DNA of 35,046 nt from an uncultured Desulfobacteraceae bacterium (GCA_903953895.1 CAJBLH010000153.1:1-35046), one strand, 5' to 3'. Shown: positions 8,605 to 17,711, counted from the stretch's first letter. The notes: generated by a model not told the origin, from the letters alone. Made by a program: numbers and translations.

Positions 8605-9480
8605 TCAGGCATTTTCAGCGACCATGTCCATCAGATACTCTCCATACCCGTTTTTCATCATGTCGGAGGCCAGATTCTTGACCTGTTCACGGGAAATATA
8701 CCCCAGACGATAGGCGATTTCCTCGATACAGGAGATTTTCAACCCCTGCCGGTCCTGAATGACTTTAACATAGCTGGATGCCTGCTGCAGCGCCTCATGG
8801 GTTCCGGTATCCAGCCAGGCAAAGCCTCTTCCCAACAGCTCTACCTTCAGTTCTCCCCGGCGAAGATAATCGAGGTTTACATCCGTGATTTCCAGCTCTC
8901 CTCTGGCCGACGGCTTCAGATTTTCGGCAATGCGCACGACATCATTGTCATAGATATAAAGTCCGGGAACCGCATAATTGGATTTGGGTTTCTTCGGTTT
9001 TTCCTCGATGTCGATTACCGTTCCGTTATTATCGAATTCAACCACGCCGTAACGCTCGGGGTCTTTGACCAGATAACCGAATACCAGTCCGCCGCGGGTC
9101 AGTTTGACCGCCCGGTTCAGAATTTCCGAAAGATTGTGGCCATAAAAGATGTTATCTCCCAGAATCAGGCATACCGGATCACGCCCGATAAAGGATTTGC
9201 CGATGACAAATGCCTGGGCCAGTCCTTCGGGTCTGGGCTGCGCTGCATAGGATATGGAAATGCCGATTTGCGAGCCATCTCCAAGAAGCCGTTTGAACAG
9301 CGGCAGATCTTCGGGGGTTGAGATCAGCAGAATTTCGCGGATACCCGCCAGCATCAGCACAGAGAGCGGATAATATATCATGGGTTTGTCGTAAACCGGA
9401 AGCAGTTGTTTGCTGACCACACGGGTGATGGGATACAGCCGGGTGCCGGAACCACCGGCCAGAACGATGCCTTTCATCAT
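8605..9480 (-). CDS. rfbA: Glucose-1-phosphate thymidylyltransferase
   Basis: The enzyme makes dTDP-glucose from dTTP and glucose-1-phosphate, the first step toward dTDP-L-rhamnose for surface polysaccharide. The 291-residue length is the family norm. The nucleotide-binding signature [13 protein letters not shown] is at residues 8-19, with [17 protein letters not shown] after it, ILGDNIFYG for the Mg-binding aspartate, and [20 protein letters not shown] in the sugar pocket. The start is a tandem ATG-ATG with GGAG 8 bases upstream. It lies 94 bases downstream of manA on the same strand, so the two may be co-transcribed. The remaining rfbBCD genes are not in the window. Confidence 0.95.
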   Translation of the reverse strand: MMKGIVLAGGSGTRLYPITRVVSKQLLPVYDKPMIYYPLSVLMLAGIREILLISTPEDLPLFKRLLGDGSQIGISISYAAQPRPEGLAQAFVIGKSFIGRDPVCLILGDNIFYGHNLSEILNRAVKLTRGGLVFGYLVKDPERYGVVEFDNNGTVIDIEEKPKKPKSNYAVPGLYIYDNDVVRIAENLKPSARGELEITDVNLDYLRRGELKVELLGRGFAWLDTGTHEALQQASSYVKVIQDRQGLKISCIEEIAYRLGYISREQVKNLASDMMKNGYGEYLMDMVAENA

Positions 9481-9574
9481 GAATCAACTCCACATTCAAA
9501 ATTGCAGTCAATAAAATTGGGGCGGGTTTCAAAGCAGCCCTTGCGGATGTGCGCACACTTCCTGAAAGCTATAT

Positions 9575-10819
9575 TTACGTTTCCGCCGAACGCATGTCAA
9601 GCATAAAGCCGGATGGACCCGGAACCGATGCTTTATAGCATACCCCGCTGCCATACAGACGATATTCCCCAACCGACGCCGAAACGATGACCGACATCCC
9701 TTTGTGGAGGTGAATCGGTTCATGGCCCAGTCCCCCGTCCACAACTACCTGTCCCTGGGTGCATAAAAGAATGTCGGCAGATCGATCCTTGTGGCTGATC
9801 CAGCACAATCCAGGAATCGGGGATATCATGGAAAGACTGAACTCCGCTGCAGGCGTTTGATAAACCCATTCCACATCATTGAGTGGATTCGGCAGAATAA
9901 CGGAAGGCAACTGTTCCTGAAAGGTCAGTGTCGTCAACAACTCCGGAACATCAAGATGCTTTTCCGTCAGACCGCCGCGTAGCACATTGTCTGAATTGGC
10001 CATCAATTCAATGCCAAGCCCTTCGAGATAAGCGTGGGGTTCGCCGGCAGCCAGAAAAAGAGCCTGCCCGGGTGACAGGCTGTACAGATTCAGGAGTGCG
10101 GGAAATAACGCTCCGATATCATTCGGATATTCATCATGGAGTCGCTGAACCCATGTAAATACGGGATCCGCATTTCCTTTGAAATATTCGGCTTTCGATA
10201 TGCCCTCGGCAATGGCCGCCAGTTTTTGTTCCACTGGCAGGGTCAACAGGGTTTGAAACAGGTGTTTCAAGCCGGTTGAATCCGGCTGTTTTTTGAGCAG
10301 GTCAATCTCGTTTTTAAGAACCTCTCCGCACAGAGCGCCCAGGTATGTGACAATCTCCGGAATTCGGCGGAAGCTGTTCATTCCCCAGAATTTGCTCAAC
10401 GCACAGATGCATTCGGGTTTATGATTGTCATCCTTGTAATTGCGATGGGGTGCTGTCAGCGGAATCCCCAGCCGATTTTCCCGCGCAAAACCTTCTTTTG
10501 CCTGATCCGCATTCGGATGGGCCTGAACGGAAAGTGGTCTGGCGGCTGCCAGCACTTTAAAAAGATAGGGCAGTTTTCCGCCGAATGTCTCCGCCGCCTT
10601 GTGTCCCAGCACCTCGGCTGGATGCGATTGGATGGCATCGAGCAACGACTCCCATTTCCCCTCATGGTAAACCTGCGACGGCGCCTTGGGGTGGGCCCCC
10701 ATCCACAACTCGGCCTGTGGCCGACCCGTCGCCGGCAGCCCGAGCAGTTCCGGAATATCCGCCAGCGACCCCCAGGCATAGTCCTGAACAGTATTTTTCA
10801 GGATTCCAATGGTCTTCAT
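9575..10819 (-). CDS. manA: Mannose-6-phosphate isomerase, class I
   Basis: This cytosolic zinc enzyme interconverts fructose-6-phosphate and mannose-6-phosphate and feeds GDP-mannose synthesis. It has 414 residues. Type I signatures are present: the N-terminal VQDYAWGS, ELWMGAHPKAPS, Gln99-x-His101 in VQAHPNADQAKEGF, and Glu136 in DDNHKPE, all zinc ligands, plus AGEPHAYLEG later. AAAGG 7 bases before the ATG supports the start. It is divergent from queE with only 65 bases between them, so the promoters of both genes must sit there. Confidence 0.95.
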   Translation of the reverse strand: MKTIGILKNTVQDYAWGSLADIPELLGLPATGRPQAELWMGAHPKAPSQVYHEGKWESLLDAIQSHPAEVLGHKAAETFGGKLPYLFKVLAAARPLSVQAHPNADQAKEGFARENRLGIPLTAPHRNYKDDNHKPECICALSKFWGMNSFRRIPEIVTYLGALCGEVLKNEIDLLKKQPDSTGLKHLFQTLLTLPVEQKLAAIAEGISKAEYFKGNADPVFTWVQRLHDEYPNDIGALFPALLNLYSLSPGQALFLAAGEPHAYLEGLGIELMANSDNVLRGGLTEKHLDVPELLTTLTFQEQLPSVILPNPLNDVEWVYQTPAAEFSLSMISPIPGLCWISHKDRSADILLCTQGQVVVDGGLGHEPIHLHKGMSVIVSASVGEYRLYGSGVCYKASVPGPSGFMLDMRSAET

Positions 10820-10884
10820 ACGTTACCTTTCTTCTTTACTTATCATGATCCGGCTGTTATAAAAATCGCATATCAGGGGGTATC
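10820..10884. promoter_or_regulatory. Short divergent promoter region between manA and queE
   Basis: The 65-base gap must serve both genes. It contains AT-rich hexamer-like stretches (TTTACTTATCATGAT, TTATAAAAATCG) and, at its right end, the queE Shine-Dalgarno AGGGGG 4 bases before the ATG. It is too short for a typical preQ1 or preQ1-II riboswitch plus promoter, and I see no such structure in it. Confidence 0.4.
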
Positions 10885-11532
10885 ATGCCGCTTAAAATCA
10901 ATGAAATATTTTACAGCATTCAAGGAGAATCCCTGTACGCCGGGCTGCCTTGTGTATTCATCCGCCTGACAGGGTGCAATCTCCGGTGCGCCTATTGTGA
11001 TACCCGATATGCCTATGATGACGGCACCGGCATGACGATACCCGATATCCTCAGACAGGTCGAAGGCTATCCAGCCGCAGCCATAGTGGAGATAACCGGC
11101 GGAGAGCCGCTGTTGCAGGAAGAAACACCGGCATTGGTCGATCGGCTTCTGGACCAGGGTCGGACGGTTTTGATGGAAACCAATGGCAGCCTCGATATTT
11201 CGCGGATAGACAGCCGCTGTATCCGGATCATGGATATCAAAAGCCCGTCTAGCCTCATGGAATCTTATAACGACCCGAACAATCTTCTGCGACTTGCGCC
11301 TCATGATCAAATCAAATTCATTATCGGAACACCCGGCGATTATACTTTCGCCCTGAATGTCATCAAAAGGCTGCCGCCCGACTTTCCCCGATCCAGCGTT
11401 CTGTTTTCCCCGGCTTTCGGTTCCGTATCCCCGGATCTTCTGGCCAGGTGGATATTACGGGATGGTATCGGCATCCGGCTTCACCTGCAACTTCATAAAC
11501 TGATCTGGCCAAATGTGGACAGAGGGGTTTAG
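10885..11532 (+). CDS. queE: 7-carboxy-7-deazaguanine synthase (radical SAM)
   Basis: QueE converts 6-carboxytetrahydropterin to 7-carboxy-7-deazaguanine, the radical-SAM step of queuosine precursor synthesis. The N-terminus [24 protein letters not shown] is diagnostic. The 4Fe-4S motif is the CxxxCxxC Cys31, Cys35, Cys38 (CNLRCAYCD), followed by ITGGEPLLQ (SAM binding) and METNGSLDI. It has 215 residues, the short family form. It is followed 14 bases later by queC, the next enzyme of the pathway, so the two form an operon. queD and queF are not in the window. Confidence 0.95.
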   Translation: MPLKINEIFYSIQGESLYAGLPCVFIRLTGCNLRCAYCDTRYAYDDGTGMTIPDILRQVEGYPAAAIVEITGGEPLLQEETPALVDRLLDQGRTVLMETNGSLDISRIDSRCIRIMDIKSPSSLMESYNDPNNLLRLAPHDQIKFIIGTPGDYTFALNVIKRLPPDFPRSSVLFSPAFGSVSPDLLARWILRDGIGIRLHLQLHKLIWPNVDRGV

Positions 11533-11546
11533 CAAAAAAGGAACAT

Positions 11547-12257
11547 ATGAATCGCCCTGAAAAAGCCGTGGTTCTTTCGAGCGGCGGCCTCGATTCCACA
11601 ACGGTGATCGCCATTGCCCAAAGCCAGGGATACGAGATTTACTGCCTCAGTTTCGATTATGGGCAGCGGCATGTCTTCGAACTGAAAGCCGCCGAACGCA
11701 TCGCCAAACGATTTCAAGTGGCAAAACACCTGGTCATCCATATCGATCTTCAAGCCATCGGCGGATCTGCACTGACCGACAATATCGACGTGCCCAAATC
11801 CAGAAGTCTGGAGACCATGTCATCGGAAATCCCCATTACCTATGTTCCAGCCCGCAATACCATTTTTTTGTCCTACGCGCTGGCCTGGGCGGAAGTCCTG
11901 CAATCCTCACATATCTTTATCGGCGTCAATGCCGTTGATTTCAGCGGCTATCCGGACTGCCGGCCGGAATTCATCACAGCCTTCGAACACCTGGCCAATC
12001 TGGCCACCCAAACCGGGGTGGAAGGCAGAACCCGGGTTCAGATCCATGCGCCCTTGATGTATCTGAACAAGGCCCAGATCATCGCCAAAGGTACTGAACT
12101 GGGAGTGGACTTTGGCATCACCCACAGTTGCTACGACCCATCAGTCGATGGCCTGGCCTGCGGCCGGTGCGACAGTTGCCTGCTGCGGAAAAAAGGATTC
12201 CTCGAAGCCGGCATGCCGGACCCCACGCGATATACTCAATACGAATCCCCTTTCTGA
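11547..12257 (+). CDS. queC: 7-cyano-7-deazaguanine (preQ0) synthase
   Basis: This ATP-dependent enzyme converts 7-carboxy-7-deazaguanine to preQ0. It has 236 residues. The PP-loop SGGLDSTT (residues 12-19) binds ATP. The C-terminal zinc site is Cys195, Cys205, Cys208 and Cys211 in HSCYDPS...[20 protein letters not shown] is 7 bases before the ATG. Its last 22 bases overlap the 3' end of the convergent DUF255 gene, so neither gene has room for its own terminator. Confidence 0.95.
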   Translation: MNRPEKAVVLSSGGLDSTTVIAIAQSQGYEIYCLSFDYGQRHVFELKAAERIAKRFQVAKHLVIHIDLQAIGGSALTDNIDVPKSRSLETMSSEIPITYVPARNTIFLSYALAWAEVLQSSHIFIGVNAVDFSGYPDCRPEFITAFEHLANLATQTGVEGRTRVQIHAPLMYLNKAQIIAKGTELGVDFGITHSCYDPSVDGLACGRCDSCLLRKKGFLEAGMPDPTRYTQYESPF

Positions 12258-14065
12258 AGAACCGCCGCCAGCCCGGTCAGAAAAAACGTATGGGCAGAGG
12301 GTTGATGGGTCACAGTGCCTGAAAACGCCGTGGCGAGCTGCGTGGCCTGGTCCATCCAGCGTCTGTCTGATGTCAGATTGTACAAAGACGTCAGATTGAC
12401 CAGTGAAACTGAATTGGCGGATGGCATGGCCCCGTCGTAGAGTTCTTTGGGCCGGACAGGCAGCTCATTCGGATCGAGATTCATGAAATATCCGCCCGAA
12501 TCCCGATCCGGATAATCCGCATCGAGTAACCATTGAAGGTGGATGGCTTCGGTCAGCCACCGGGGATTGTCATCCGCCTGATACAAAGACAGCAGCCCGA
12601 AAATCATCCATGCATAATCATCGGCATACGCCGATATCCCAGCCTGGCCCTCCCGGTACCGGTGATACAGCAGGCCGTCGAAGTCACGCAGGGTTGTCAG
12701 AATGAAATTCACGGCTCGGGCCGCGGCTTCGGCATAATCGGATCTGTTCAATATCCGGGCTGCAATTGCCAGAGCCGCAACCATGAGTCCATTCCAGTCT
12801 GTCAGAACCTTGTCGTCTTTCAAGGGATGAACCCGTTGGCTGCGGACCGCAAAAAGCCGACGGCGGATTTCCTCCCATTCTTTCGCCAACTCCGATTCCG
12901 GAACCTGGAGGCGCCGGGCCCATTCAGACAGAGGCATTCCCATGTGAAGAATATTGACGCCGGACAGCGTACGGGTTGCCTCATCATAGAAATTGCCTTC
13001 TGGCGCAACATGCAGCAGCGTTTCCCAACGGGCGGAAAAATCCCCTAGAATCTGCCGAAATTCATCGATCGACCAGACATAAAATCGGCCCTCTTCTCCT
13101 TCACTGTCGGCATCTTCAGCCGTAAAAAAGGCGCCGGCTTCCGATGTCATGTCCCGCAGCACGTATGTGAAAATTTCCTCGGCCGTCTGCGCATAAACAG
13201 CGTTTCGGGTAATCCGAAAGGTTTCCAGACAAGCCAGCGCCATCAGCGCCTGGTCATAGAGCATTTTCTCGAAATGCGGCAGCAGCCACTGCTTGTCGGT
13301 CGAATACCGGTGAAACCCAAACCCGACATGATCCCAGATGCCGCCGGCCCGCATGTTCGAAAGTGTTGTTTCCACCATGTTCAGGGTTTCGGCATCCCCC
13401 TGACGCTCATGCTGCTGAAGCAAAAACAGCAGGCGGTGCGGAGATGGAAATTTGGGCGCAGGTTCAAAGCCGCCGAACCGGGGATCGAAACGCCGGGTGA
13501 TCTCGGCATGGGCGGCTTGTATCGGTGAATCGTTCAAAGACGGGGACGACTGGTATCTGAAGGACTTGGAGAGATGAGCCCCGATCTGCGATACCGCATC
13601 CAGAATCTTGCCTCGATTGGACTGCCACAGGGTCGTGATCTGCCCGCAGATATCCAGAACACCGGGCTGCCCGAACCGACTGCGCAGAGGAAGATAGGTC
13701 GCGGCAAAAAACGGCTGTTTGTCCGGGGTCAACAACACGGTCATGGGCCATCCCCCCCGGCCAGAAATCACATGGCAGGCCGCCATATAAACAGCATCGA
13801 TATCCGGACGCTCTTCCCGATCCACTTTGATGCAGACAAATGCCTCGTTCAAGGCCGCCGCTGCCTCGGCATTTTCAAACGATTCTTTTTCCATGACATG
13901 ACACCAGTGGCAGGTGGCATATCCGACAGACAGAAAAACGGGCTTCTCGGCTGCTTTGGCAAGGGAAAAGGCGGCATCCCCCCACGGGTACCAGTCTACC
14001 GGATTGTGGGCATGCTGCAACAGATAGGGACTTTTTTCGTGAATCAGGCGGTTGGTCGTTGGCAT
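12236..14065 (-). CDS. DUF255 thioredoxin-fold protein (YyaL/SPATA20 family)
   Basis: The protein has 609 residues from the chosen start. The N-terminal thioredoxin-like domain opens with [25 protein letters not shown] and has the redox-type motif Cys52-His-Trp-Cys55 ([16 protein letters not shown]). An alpha/alpha six-barrel of the glycosyl-hydrolase/epimerase kind follows (for example [15 protein letters not shown] and DNARWLTEA-like helices). The biochemical role of this family is not established. A longer frame begins at 14113, but that start overlaps the hicA-like gene by 35 bases. The ATG at 14065 has GAAAGAAG upstream and gives the N-terminus shared by the family, so I prefer it. Confidence 0.88.
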   Translation of the reverse strand: MPTTNRLIHEKSPYLLQHAHNPVDWYPWGDAAFSLAKAAEKPVFLSVGYATCHWCHVMEKESFENAEAAAALNEAFVCIKVDREERPDIDAVYMAACHVISGRGGWPMTVLLTPDKQPFFAATYLPLRSRFGQPGVLDICGQITTLWQSNRGKILDAVSQIGAHLSKSFRYQSSPSLNDSPIQAAHAEITRRFDPRFGGFEPAPKFPSPHRLLFLLQQHERQGDAETLNMVETTLSNMRAGGIWDHVGFGFHRYSTDKQWLLPHFEKMLYDQALMALACLETFRITRNAVYAQTAEEIFTYVLRDMTSEAGAFFTAEDADSEGEEGRFYVWSIDEFRQILGDFSARWETLLHVAPEGNFYDEATRTLSGVNILHMGMPLSEWARRLQVPESELAKEWEEIRRRLFAVRSQRVHPLKDDKVLTDWNGLMVAALAIAARILNRSDYAEAAARAVNFILTTLRDFDGLLYHRYREGQAGISAYADDYAWMIFGLLSLYQADDNPRWLTEAIHLQWLLDADYPDRDSGGYFMNLDPNELPVRPKELYDGAMPSANSVSLVNLTSLYNLTSDRRWMDQATQLATAFSGTVTHQPSAHTFFLTGLAAVLQKGDSY

Positions 14066-14078
14066 ATTTCTTCTTTCA

Positions 14079-14312
14079 TTACTCTGCTTGAAGAATTTTA
14101 AGGTATTCATCAACAGTCATTCCAATTGTTTTCATATTATTTCTGATTATGAATACAGGAACTTCACGATACTTAGGAATCACTACCGGTCGAAGCGCAC
14201 CGGGGTAATGATAAATCAGGTGATCCCCTTTTGTACGGACATACAAACAGCCAGCGGATTCAAAAATTCTGACCTGGGTATTGTAGTCGGTAGGCTTGAT
14301 AGCACGGATCAT
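14079..14312 (-). CDS. hicA: HicA-family toxin (mRNA interferase-like)
   Basis: The protein has 77 residues with the HicA/YcfA double-stranded RNA-binding-like layout: an N-terminal helix ([16 protein letters not shown]), the catalytic-type histidine in [18 protein letters not shown], and a C-terminal helix ([14 protein letters not shown]). HicA proteins cleave mRNA and are neutralised by HicB. Its ATG overlaps the stop of the upstream hicB-like gene by 4 bases, giving the antitoxin-first order that allows coupled expression. The DUF255 gene begins 13 bases after it. Confidence 0.8.
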   Translation of the reverse strand: MIRAIKPTDYNTQVRIFESAGCLYVRTKGDHLIYHYPGALRPVVIPKYREVPVFIIRNNMKTIGMTVDEYLKILQAE

Positions 14313-14575
14313 ACCACTACTTCAATGGGAGTGAATCCAACAAGTTCTTTGTTGAGACAAAGCATATCTTGCGTCTGATCAAATCCGGCATCTTGAAGCA
14401 GTTTATCCAGAGTACCCATTTTTGCTGTTTCCGTAAGATGAATCAGGATTACTTCTTTCAAGTTTCTTTTGGCCTGTTCCACTGTCTCACCACAAGATGG
14501 AACATCCAATTCCGGACAATAAGCAACATACATATTCCCTTCCCGCCAAAGTTCTTCTGTGAGCCGAATTCTCAT
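14309..14575 (-). CDS. hicB: HicB-family antitoxin
   Basis: The protein has 88 residues from the ATG at 14575. The partially degraded RNase H-like HicB fold is recognisable from MYVAYCPELDVPSCGETVEQAKRNLKEVILIHL, the hallmark segment. An upstream TTG at 14596 also keeps the frame open, but GGAG lies 6 bases before the 14575 ATG, which decides the start. The tail FTPIEVVV has no separate DNA-binding domain, so autoregulation through this protein alone is uncertain. It is coupled to the hicA-like gene. Confidence 0.8.
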   Translation of the reverse strand: MRIRLTEELWREGNMYVAYCPELDVPSCGETVEQAKRNLKEVILIHLTETAKMGTLDKLLQDAGFDQTQDMLCLNKELVGFTPIEVVV

Positions 14576-14658
14576 ATTATCTCCATTAACCAACAAGCTG
14601 AATTATTATTGCGGTCAGGACTGTGAGTTGCATAAAACCAGTAAAATTCAACATACCG

Positions 14659-15501
14659 TCAATCATAGGAGAACACGCTGCCCACAGCCGCCACCGAAAA
14701 ACGCTCCTTGAAGTGCGCCCCCAACGCCACGGTTGCCGTCATGCCGGTACAATGACACACACCGACCTGCTCCACGCCGAAGGCTTCAAATCTCTTGATC
14801 ACGGCGGCAATTCGCTCCGGTGAAAAAAACATCAGATGGGTTCCACCCAGAATAGCCCGAAGTTTTCGAATCTTCAAGGTTTCCTCGATATGGTCCAGAA
14901 TGTTCAGCACTCCGGAATGGGCGCATCCGAGCAGCACGACTGGATCTGTGGTGGTTTCAATCAGCAGACTGGCGTCATCGCTGATGGGATCCGGAGAAAA
15001 GCCCTGTCCGTCCGGAATTACCAGTTGCGGGTCCTGAAAATCCTGATCCGGTTTGATGGGGACGCCGGTGACAAACCAGATGCCGTCTTCCATCCGACGG
15101 GTCTCTTCCACCCAGGTAAATTCGGCGCCCAGGGCCGTCAATTCTTCTTTTGACAGCGGGCTGCCGATATAGCGGGGTTCGCCGGCCGACATCCGGGGGG
15201 TTTTAAGGTGATGTCTGGTGAAAACCTCCGGATGGGCCACCACATTCACGGGCCCGGTTTCCTGAAGCGCGGTCTTCAATCCGCCGGTATGATCATAGTG
15301 GCCATGGCTGAGAAAAATACGGCCGACGCCTTTGAGGTTTTTTTCGAGCAGTTTCAGATTGAGAGAAAGACCAAGGCCGGAACCGGCATCGAACAGATAC
15401 CGTTTGTCTCCTCTTTCAATCAAGGTACTGAATCCATGCTCTCCGATAAAGCCGGGTCTGCCCACATAATTATCGCATAAAATGGTAACTGCCGTTTTCA
15501 A
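14659..15501 (-). CDS. Metallo-beta-lactamase-fold hydrolase (MJ0296/dihydropterin-type)
   Basis: The protein has 280 residues. It carries the dinuclear metal motif SHGHYDHTGGL (HxHxDH), later metal-ligand regions LLGCAHSGVLN and GVCHCTGM, and the N-terminal TILCDNYVGRPGFIGEHGFS typical of the family annotated as 7,8-dihydropterin-6-yl-methyl-4-(beta-D-ribofuranosyl)aminobenzene 5'-phosphate synthase. True substrates in bacteria are largely unknown. The start codon is TTG, supported by a perfect AGGAGG 4 bases upstream. No operon partner is evident. The HicBA pair follows after 83 bases. Confidence 0.85.
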   Translation of the reverse strand: MKTAVTILCDNYVGRPGFIGEHGFSTLIERGDKRYLFDAGSGLGLSLNLKLLEKNLKGVGRIFLSHGHYDHTGGLKTALQETGPVNVVAHPEVFTRHHLKTPRMSAGEPRYIGSPLSKEELTALGAEFTWVEETRRMEDGIWFVTGVPIKPDQDFQDPQLVIPDGQGFSPDPISDDASLLIETTTDPVVLLGCAHSGVLNILDHIEETLKIRKLRAILGGTHLMFFSPERIAAVIKRFEAFGVEQVGVCHCTGMTATVALGAHFKERFSVAAVGSVFSYD

Positions 15502-15934
15502 AATGCCTCCTGTGATCTTTGCAATGTGAATGGGTCATGCGAATACAGTCTCCCCTCTCTCTGGCTGGCAAGGGCAAGGCAATACGAATAAAATGAGTTG
15601 GTATCCTTCATTTCTCGCTTTACATTTTTATTGGATTGGGTCAATAAAAAAATCATATTGCGGATTTAAGATATCGCTTCCAAGATTTTGGTTATTGATC
15701 AGATCTTTCTCCCGGCCCATATGCCATATTGCCAGGTTTGGAAACGAAATTTGCGCGGTTGGAGTACGTGGCGGACAATCGCTTCAACATGTCCTACATG
15801 CGTCACACGGACCAAGGGTCTGCCCACAAACTGGGAACCGGACGTTATTATTGTGTGCCGGAGCTGAAAGTTGTTGATGGAAGTGTTGGCGGAATTTTGG
15901 CAAAGCCGGGTCAATTTTAATAAGCGTTAAAGGC
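15502..15934. other. 433-base gap without a convincing gene; possible gene fragment inside
   Basis: The left part (15502-15700) is AT-rich with no recognisable feature beyond the start region of the MBL gene. The right part (about 15708-15920, + strand) is open and resembles a piece of a protein, listed separately. I see no convincing rho-independent terminator for the minus operon that ends at 15935. Confidence 0.4.
15729..15920 (+). pseudogene. Possible fragment of a small protein gene
   Basis: A 63-codon frame begins PGLETKFARLEYVADNRF and continues NMSYMRHTDQ, which reads like a genuine conserved protein segment. The remainder (GSAHKLGTGRYYCVPELK) looks unrelated. No Shine-Dalgarno precedes the ATG, and the frame stays open a little upstream of it. 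It may be the stub of a degraded gene. I cannot name the family with confidence. Confidence 0.25.
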
Positions 15935-16315
15935 CTACAACGAATCGGGCATTTTCATGAAGGCCGCCAATGCATTCAGCAACCGTTCGGCGTCTTTTTC
16001 ATCGGAACGGGGTGGTAAACTGGCCAATACCCCCAGACCTTCCGATGCTTCATGGAAGGCTTCCGGAGAAAGCGAGCTGACCAGTGCAAGATGGGCCAGA
16101 GCGTTGACGCGAATCATGTCTTTGGCGATACTCAGGCCCGATCGATCGTCCAAATTTTCATCAATAATGATCATATCCATCAAACCGATTGCGGCGGATC
16201 GTGCGGCTTCTACGGAATTCGCCCAGATGACATCATATATTTTCTCAGCACTCAGACCCTTTGCCAGTTTGGAAAAATTATCGGCTTGTTGGGTAACAAT
16301 CAAAATTCTTTTCAT
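15935..16315 (-). CDS. Degenerate response-regulator receiver domain protein
   Basis: This is a single-domain protein of 126 residues with a CheY-like fold. Asp52 in MIIIDENLDDRSGL is at the phosphoacceptor position, and SS at 80-81 matches the conserved Ser/Thr. However, the acidic pair normally after beta-1 is replaced by TQQ (residues 8-10) and the conserved lysine after beta-5 is missing (SLPPRSDE), so normal phosphorylation chemistry is doubtful. The start chosen is the second of two adjacent ATGs, with AGGAG 5 to 6 bases upstream. It is the last gene of the minus operon with the NifU-like and ORP-like proteins, 72 bases after the former, with hairpins in that gap. It may be a protein-protein adaptor. 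Confidence 0.7.
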   Translation of the reverse strand: MKRILIVTQQADNFSKLAKGLSAEKIYDVIWANSVEAARSAAIGLMDMIIIDENLDDRSGLSIAKDMIRVNALAHLALVSSLSPEAFHEASEGLGVLASLPPRSDEKDAERLLNALAAFMKMPDSL

Positions 16316-16341
16316 CATTTCTCCTAAGTAAAGGCGGAAAA

Positions 16342-16389
16342 TCGGAGGATTCCGACTTCCCGCCCGCAATCGGCATTCGGACGCCGATT
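16342..16389 (-). other. Two hairpins between the NifU-like and receiver-like genes
   Basis: The first hairpin has arms TCGGA (342-346) and TCCGA (351-355) around a 4-base loop. The second has 7-base arms AATCGGC (16368-16374) and GCCGATT (16383-16389) around 8 bases, touching the NifU-like stop codon. No U-run follows either on the minus strand, so they look more like mRNA processing or stability elements than terminators. Confidence 0.45.
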
Positions 16390-16831
16390 ATCGCGTGTTT
16401 TTTTCTGAATTTCCCCATTCTTTCCGGTAATAATCTTCGATGGCTTCACCCAGCGTGTTCACCGCCAGGGATGCGCAATGCATGTGGTCTTCGGGTAAAC
16501 CGCCCAGTTCCGCAGCCACAGCCTCAGGTGTCACGCCCAAAGCCTCTTCCAGGCTTTTGCCGCTGACCAGTTGGCTTACGGCGCTGCCGCAGGCGACCGT
16601 ATAAATACAACCATGGGGAATCTGACCGATATTTAGGATCGTCAGATTCAGAATAGACAGGGAAATTTCAATGGAATCCCCGCAGACGCCGACACCGGTC
16701 GCCTTTCCCGCTGCTTTCGGTATGGCCCCCATATTCCGGGGTTGATTGGCATGCACATAAAACCGTTCGTCAAGCAGATGGGGTGGATGATCATTTCCCT
16801 TTTCAGGAAGCTTGCTCTCTCTTGTCATCAT
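16388..16831 (-). CDS. NifU/IscU-like iron-sulfur cluster scaffold protein
   Basis: The protein has 147 residues of the NifU_N/IscU fold. The cluster ligands are in place: Cys50-Gly-Asp52 (GVCGDSIEI), Cys75 (PHGCIYTV) and His118-Cys119 (MHCASLAVNTL), with an extra Cys81. The N-terminus is longer than in IscU and carries HVPR-type residues. IscU-like proteins assemble a 2Fe-2S or 4Fe-4S cluster for delivery to clients. No cysteine desulfurase gene is nearby. It sits 12 bases after the third NifX/ORP-like gene and may supply clusters to the ferredoxin-bearing ATPases encoded on the other arm (inference). GAGGCG lies before the ATG-ATG start. Confidence 0.85.
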   Translation of the reverse strand: MMTRESKLPEKGNDHPPHLLDERFYVHANQPRNMGAIPKAAGKATGVGVCGDSIEISLSILNLTILNIGQIPHGCIYTVACGSAVSQLVSGKSLEEALGVTPEAVAAELGGLPEDHMHCASLAVNTLGEAIEDYYRKEWGNSEKNTR

Positions 16832-16843
16832 CGCGCCTCGCTG

Positions 16844-17221
16844 TTAATGCGCACCGCCGCCGCAGGTATGTTCCTGAGAAAACTGCGGAAGCTTACCATC
16901 AAGTAGCGCCTGCACGGCATTTCCAACGGTCTGGAAGTCTCCGCCGAAATAAACCTGAATTCCCACCTGGTTAAACCCCATAAGCGGGCGAAATCCCATG
17001 CCGCCGGCGATCAGTTTGGCAGCGCCTTTACCGGCCAGATACTGGACAGGCGCCATGCACCCACCCTGTTGATGCGGAACATTGGGGATCACATCAACAT
17101 TCTTGACGGTGTTGTCTTCCACGGTAACCAGCGTATAGAGGTCACAGTGACCAAAATGTGCGCCCAACTGAGCGTCAAGTCCACCCGGCGCCGAGGAAGG
17201 GATAGCGATTAAAGTATTCAA
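16844..17221 (-). CDS. NifX/NifB-C family (dinitrogenase iron-molybdenum cofactor) protein, C-terminal CGGGxH tail
   Basis: The protein has 125 residues with the RNase H-like Nif cofactor-binding fold. The core reads IAIPS...GGLDAQLGAHFGHCDLYTLV, then HQQGGCMAPVQYLAGKGAAKLIAGGMGFRPLMGF. The tail QEHTCGGGAH ends in a Cys-Gly3-Ala-His metal-binding-like motif common in this subfamily. Relatives bind FeMo-co precursors or, in ORP, a Mo-Cu-S cluster. The start is TTG with AAGGAG 8 bases before it. The only nearby ATG is out of frame. It follows the second NifX/ORP-like gene after 121 bases, and that gap holds a small CAGGC/GCCTG stem without a U-run. Confidence 0.85.
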   Translation of the reverse strand: MNTLIAIPSSAPGGLDAQLGAHFGHCDLYTLVTVEDNTVKNVDVIPNVPHQQGGCMAPVQYLAGKGAAKLIAGGMGFRPLMGFNQVGIQVYFGGDFQTVGNAVQALLDGKLPQFSQEHTCGGGAH

Positions 17222-17342
17222 AATTCATTCTCCTTATTATCCATTTCAGTTGTCTTTGTTTCCAGGCTCGGTTCGGCCTGCATGAAATAATAACCGTACT
17301 TTCTTCAAACCTTAATTTTATTCGATTCAGATAAAGCATTTC

Positions 17343-17711
17343 TTATGCGCCATGGCCCATACTGTTTGGCTCTGAGGCCATGTCAACCTCGCCTGCCTTG
17401 AATTTGGCAATGGCCTGACGGACCGTCAGGTTCTCCAGATTCTGGCCGACTTGAATGCCTGCGGCGGACAGCGCCCGAAATGCCTTGGGTCCGACAGATC
17501 CTGTCAGAACCACGTTGGCTCCAGATCGGCAAACAGTTTCAGCCGCTTGTATGCCGGCTCCCTGGGCCATTGCCTGTGATGATCCGTTATCTACAAACCT
17601 GGATTCAAGGGTGTCCGGATCGATGATACAAAATCCGGCGGCACGGCCAAACCGGGGATCGATCAGCGAATCCAGACCTGGTTCTTCACAACTAACTGCA
17701 ATTTTTACCAT
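17343..17711 (-). CDS. ORP-like protein of the NifX/NifB-C family
   Basis: The protein has 122 residues. KIAVSCEEPGLDSLIDPRFGRAAGFCIIDPDTLE at the N-terminus and GAGIQAAETVCRSGANVVLTGSVGPKAFRALSAAGIQV in the middle are the pattern of orange protein (ORP) and related DIMC-domain proteins, which in Desulfovibrio gigas hold a Mo-Cu sulfide cluster non-covalently. Of the three family members in this operon it is the closest to the plain single-domain ORP form. GAGGAG lies 7 bases before the ATG. Its physiological function is not fully established even in well-studied relatives. Cluster binding here is inferred from the family. Confidence 0.85.
   Translation of the reverse strand: MVKIAVSCEEPGLDSLIDPRFGRAAGFCIIDPDTLESRFVDNGSSQAMAQGAGIQAAETVCRSGANVVLTGSVGPKAFRALSAAGIQVGQNLENLTVRQAIAKFKAGEVDMASEPNSMGHGA

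Noticed and set aside
8470-9321. 283-codon plus-strand open frame
   Set aside because: It runs antisense to the ODP-type gene and rfbA, both clearly real. No ribosome site and no recognisable domain.
10820-10884. preQ1 riboswitch in front of queE
   Set aside because: The gap is 65 bases and shows neither the C-rich/A-rich pseudoknot parts nor a terminator.
15530-15877. 115-codon plus-strand open frame as a gene
   Set aside because: No ribosome site, no domain, and it starts opposite the MBL gene's leader. Only a shorter segment in another frame looks protein-like.
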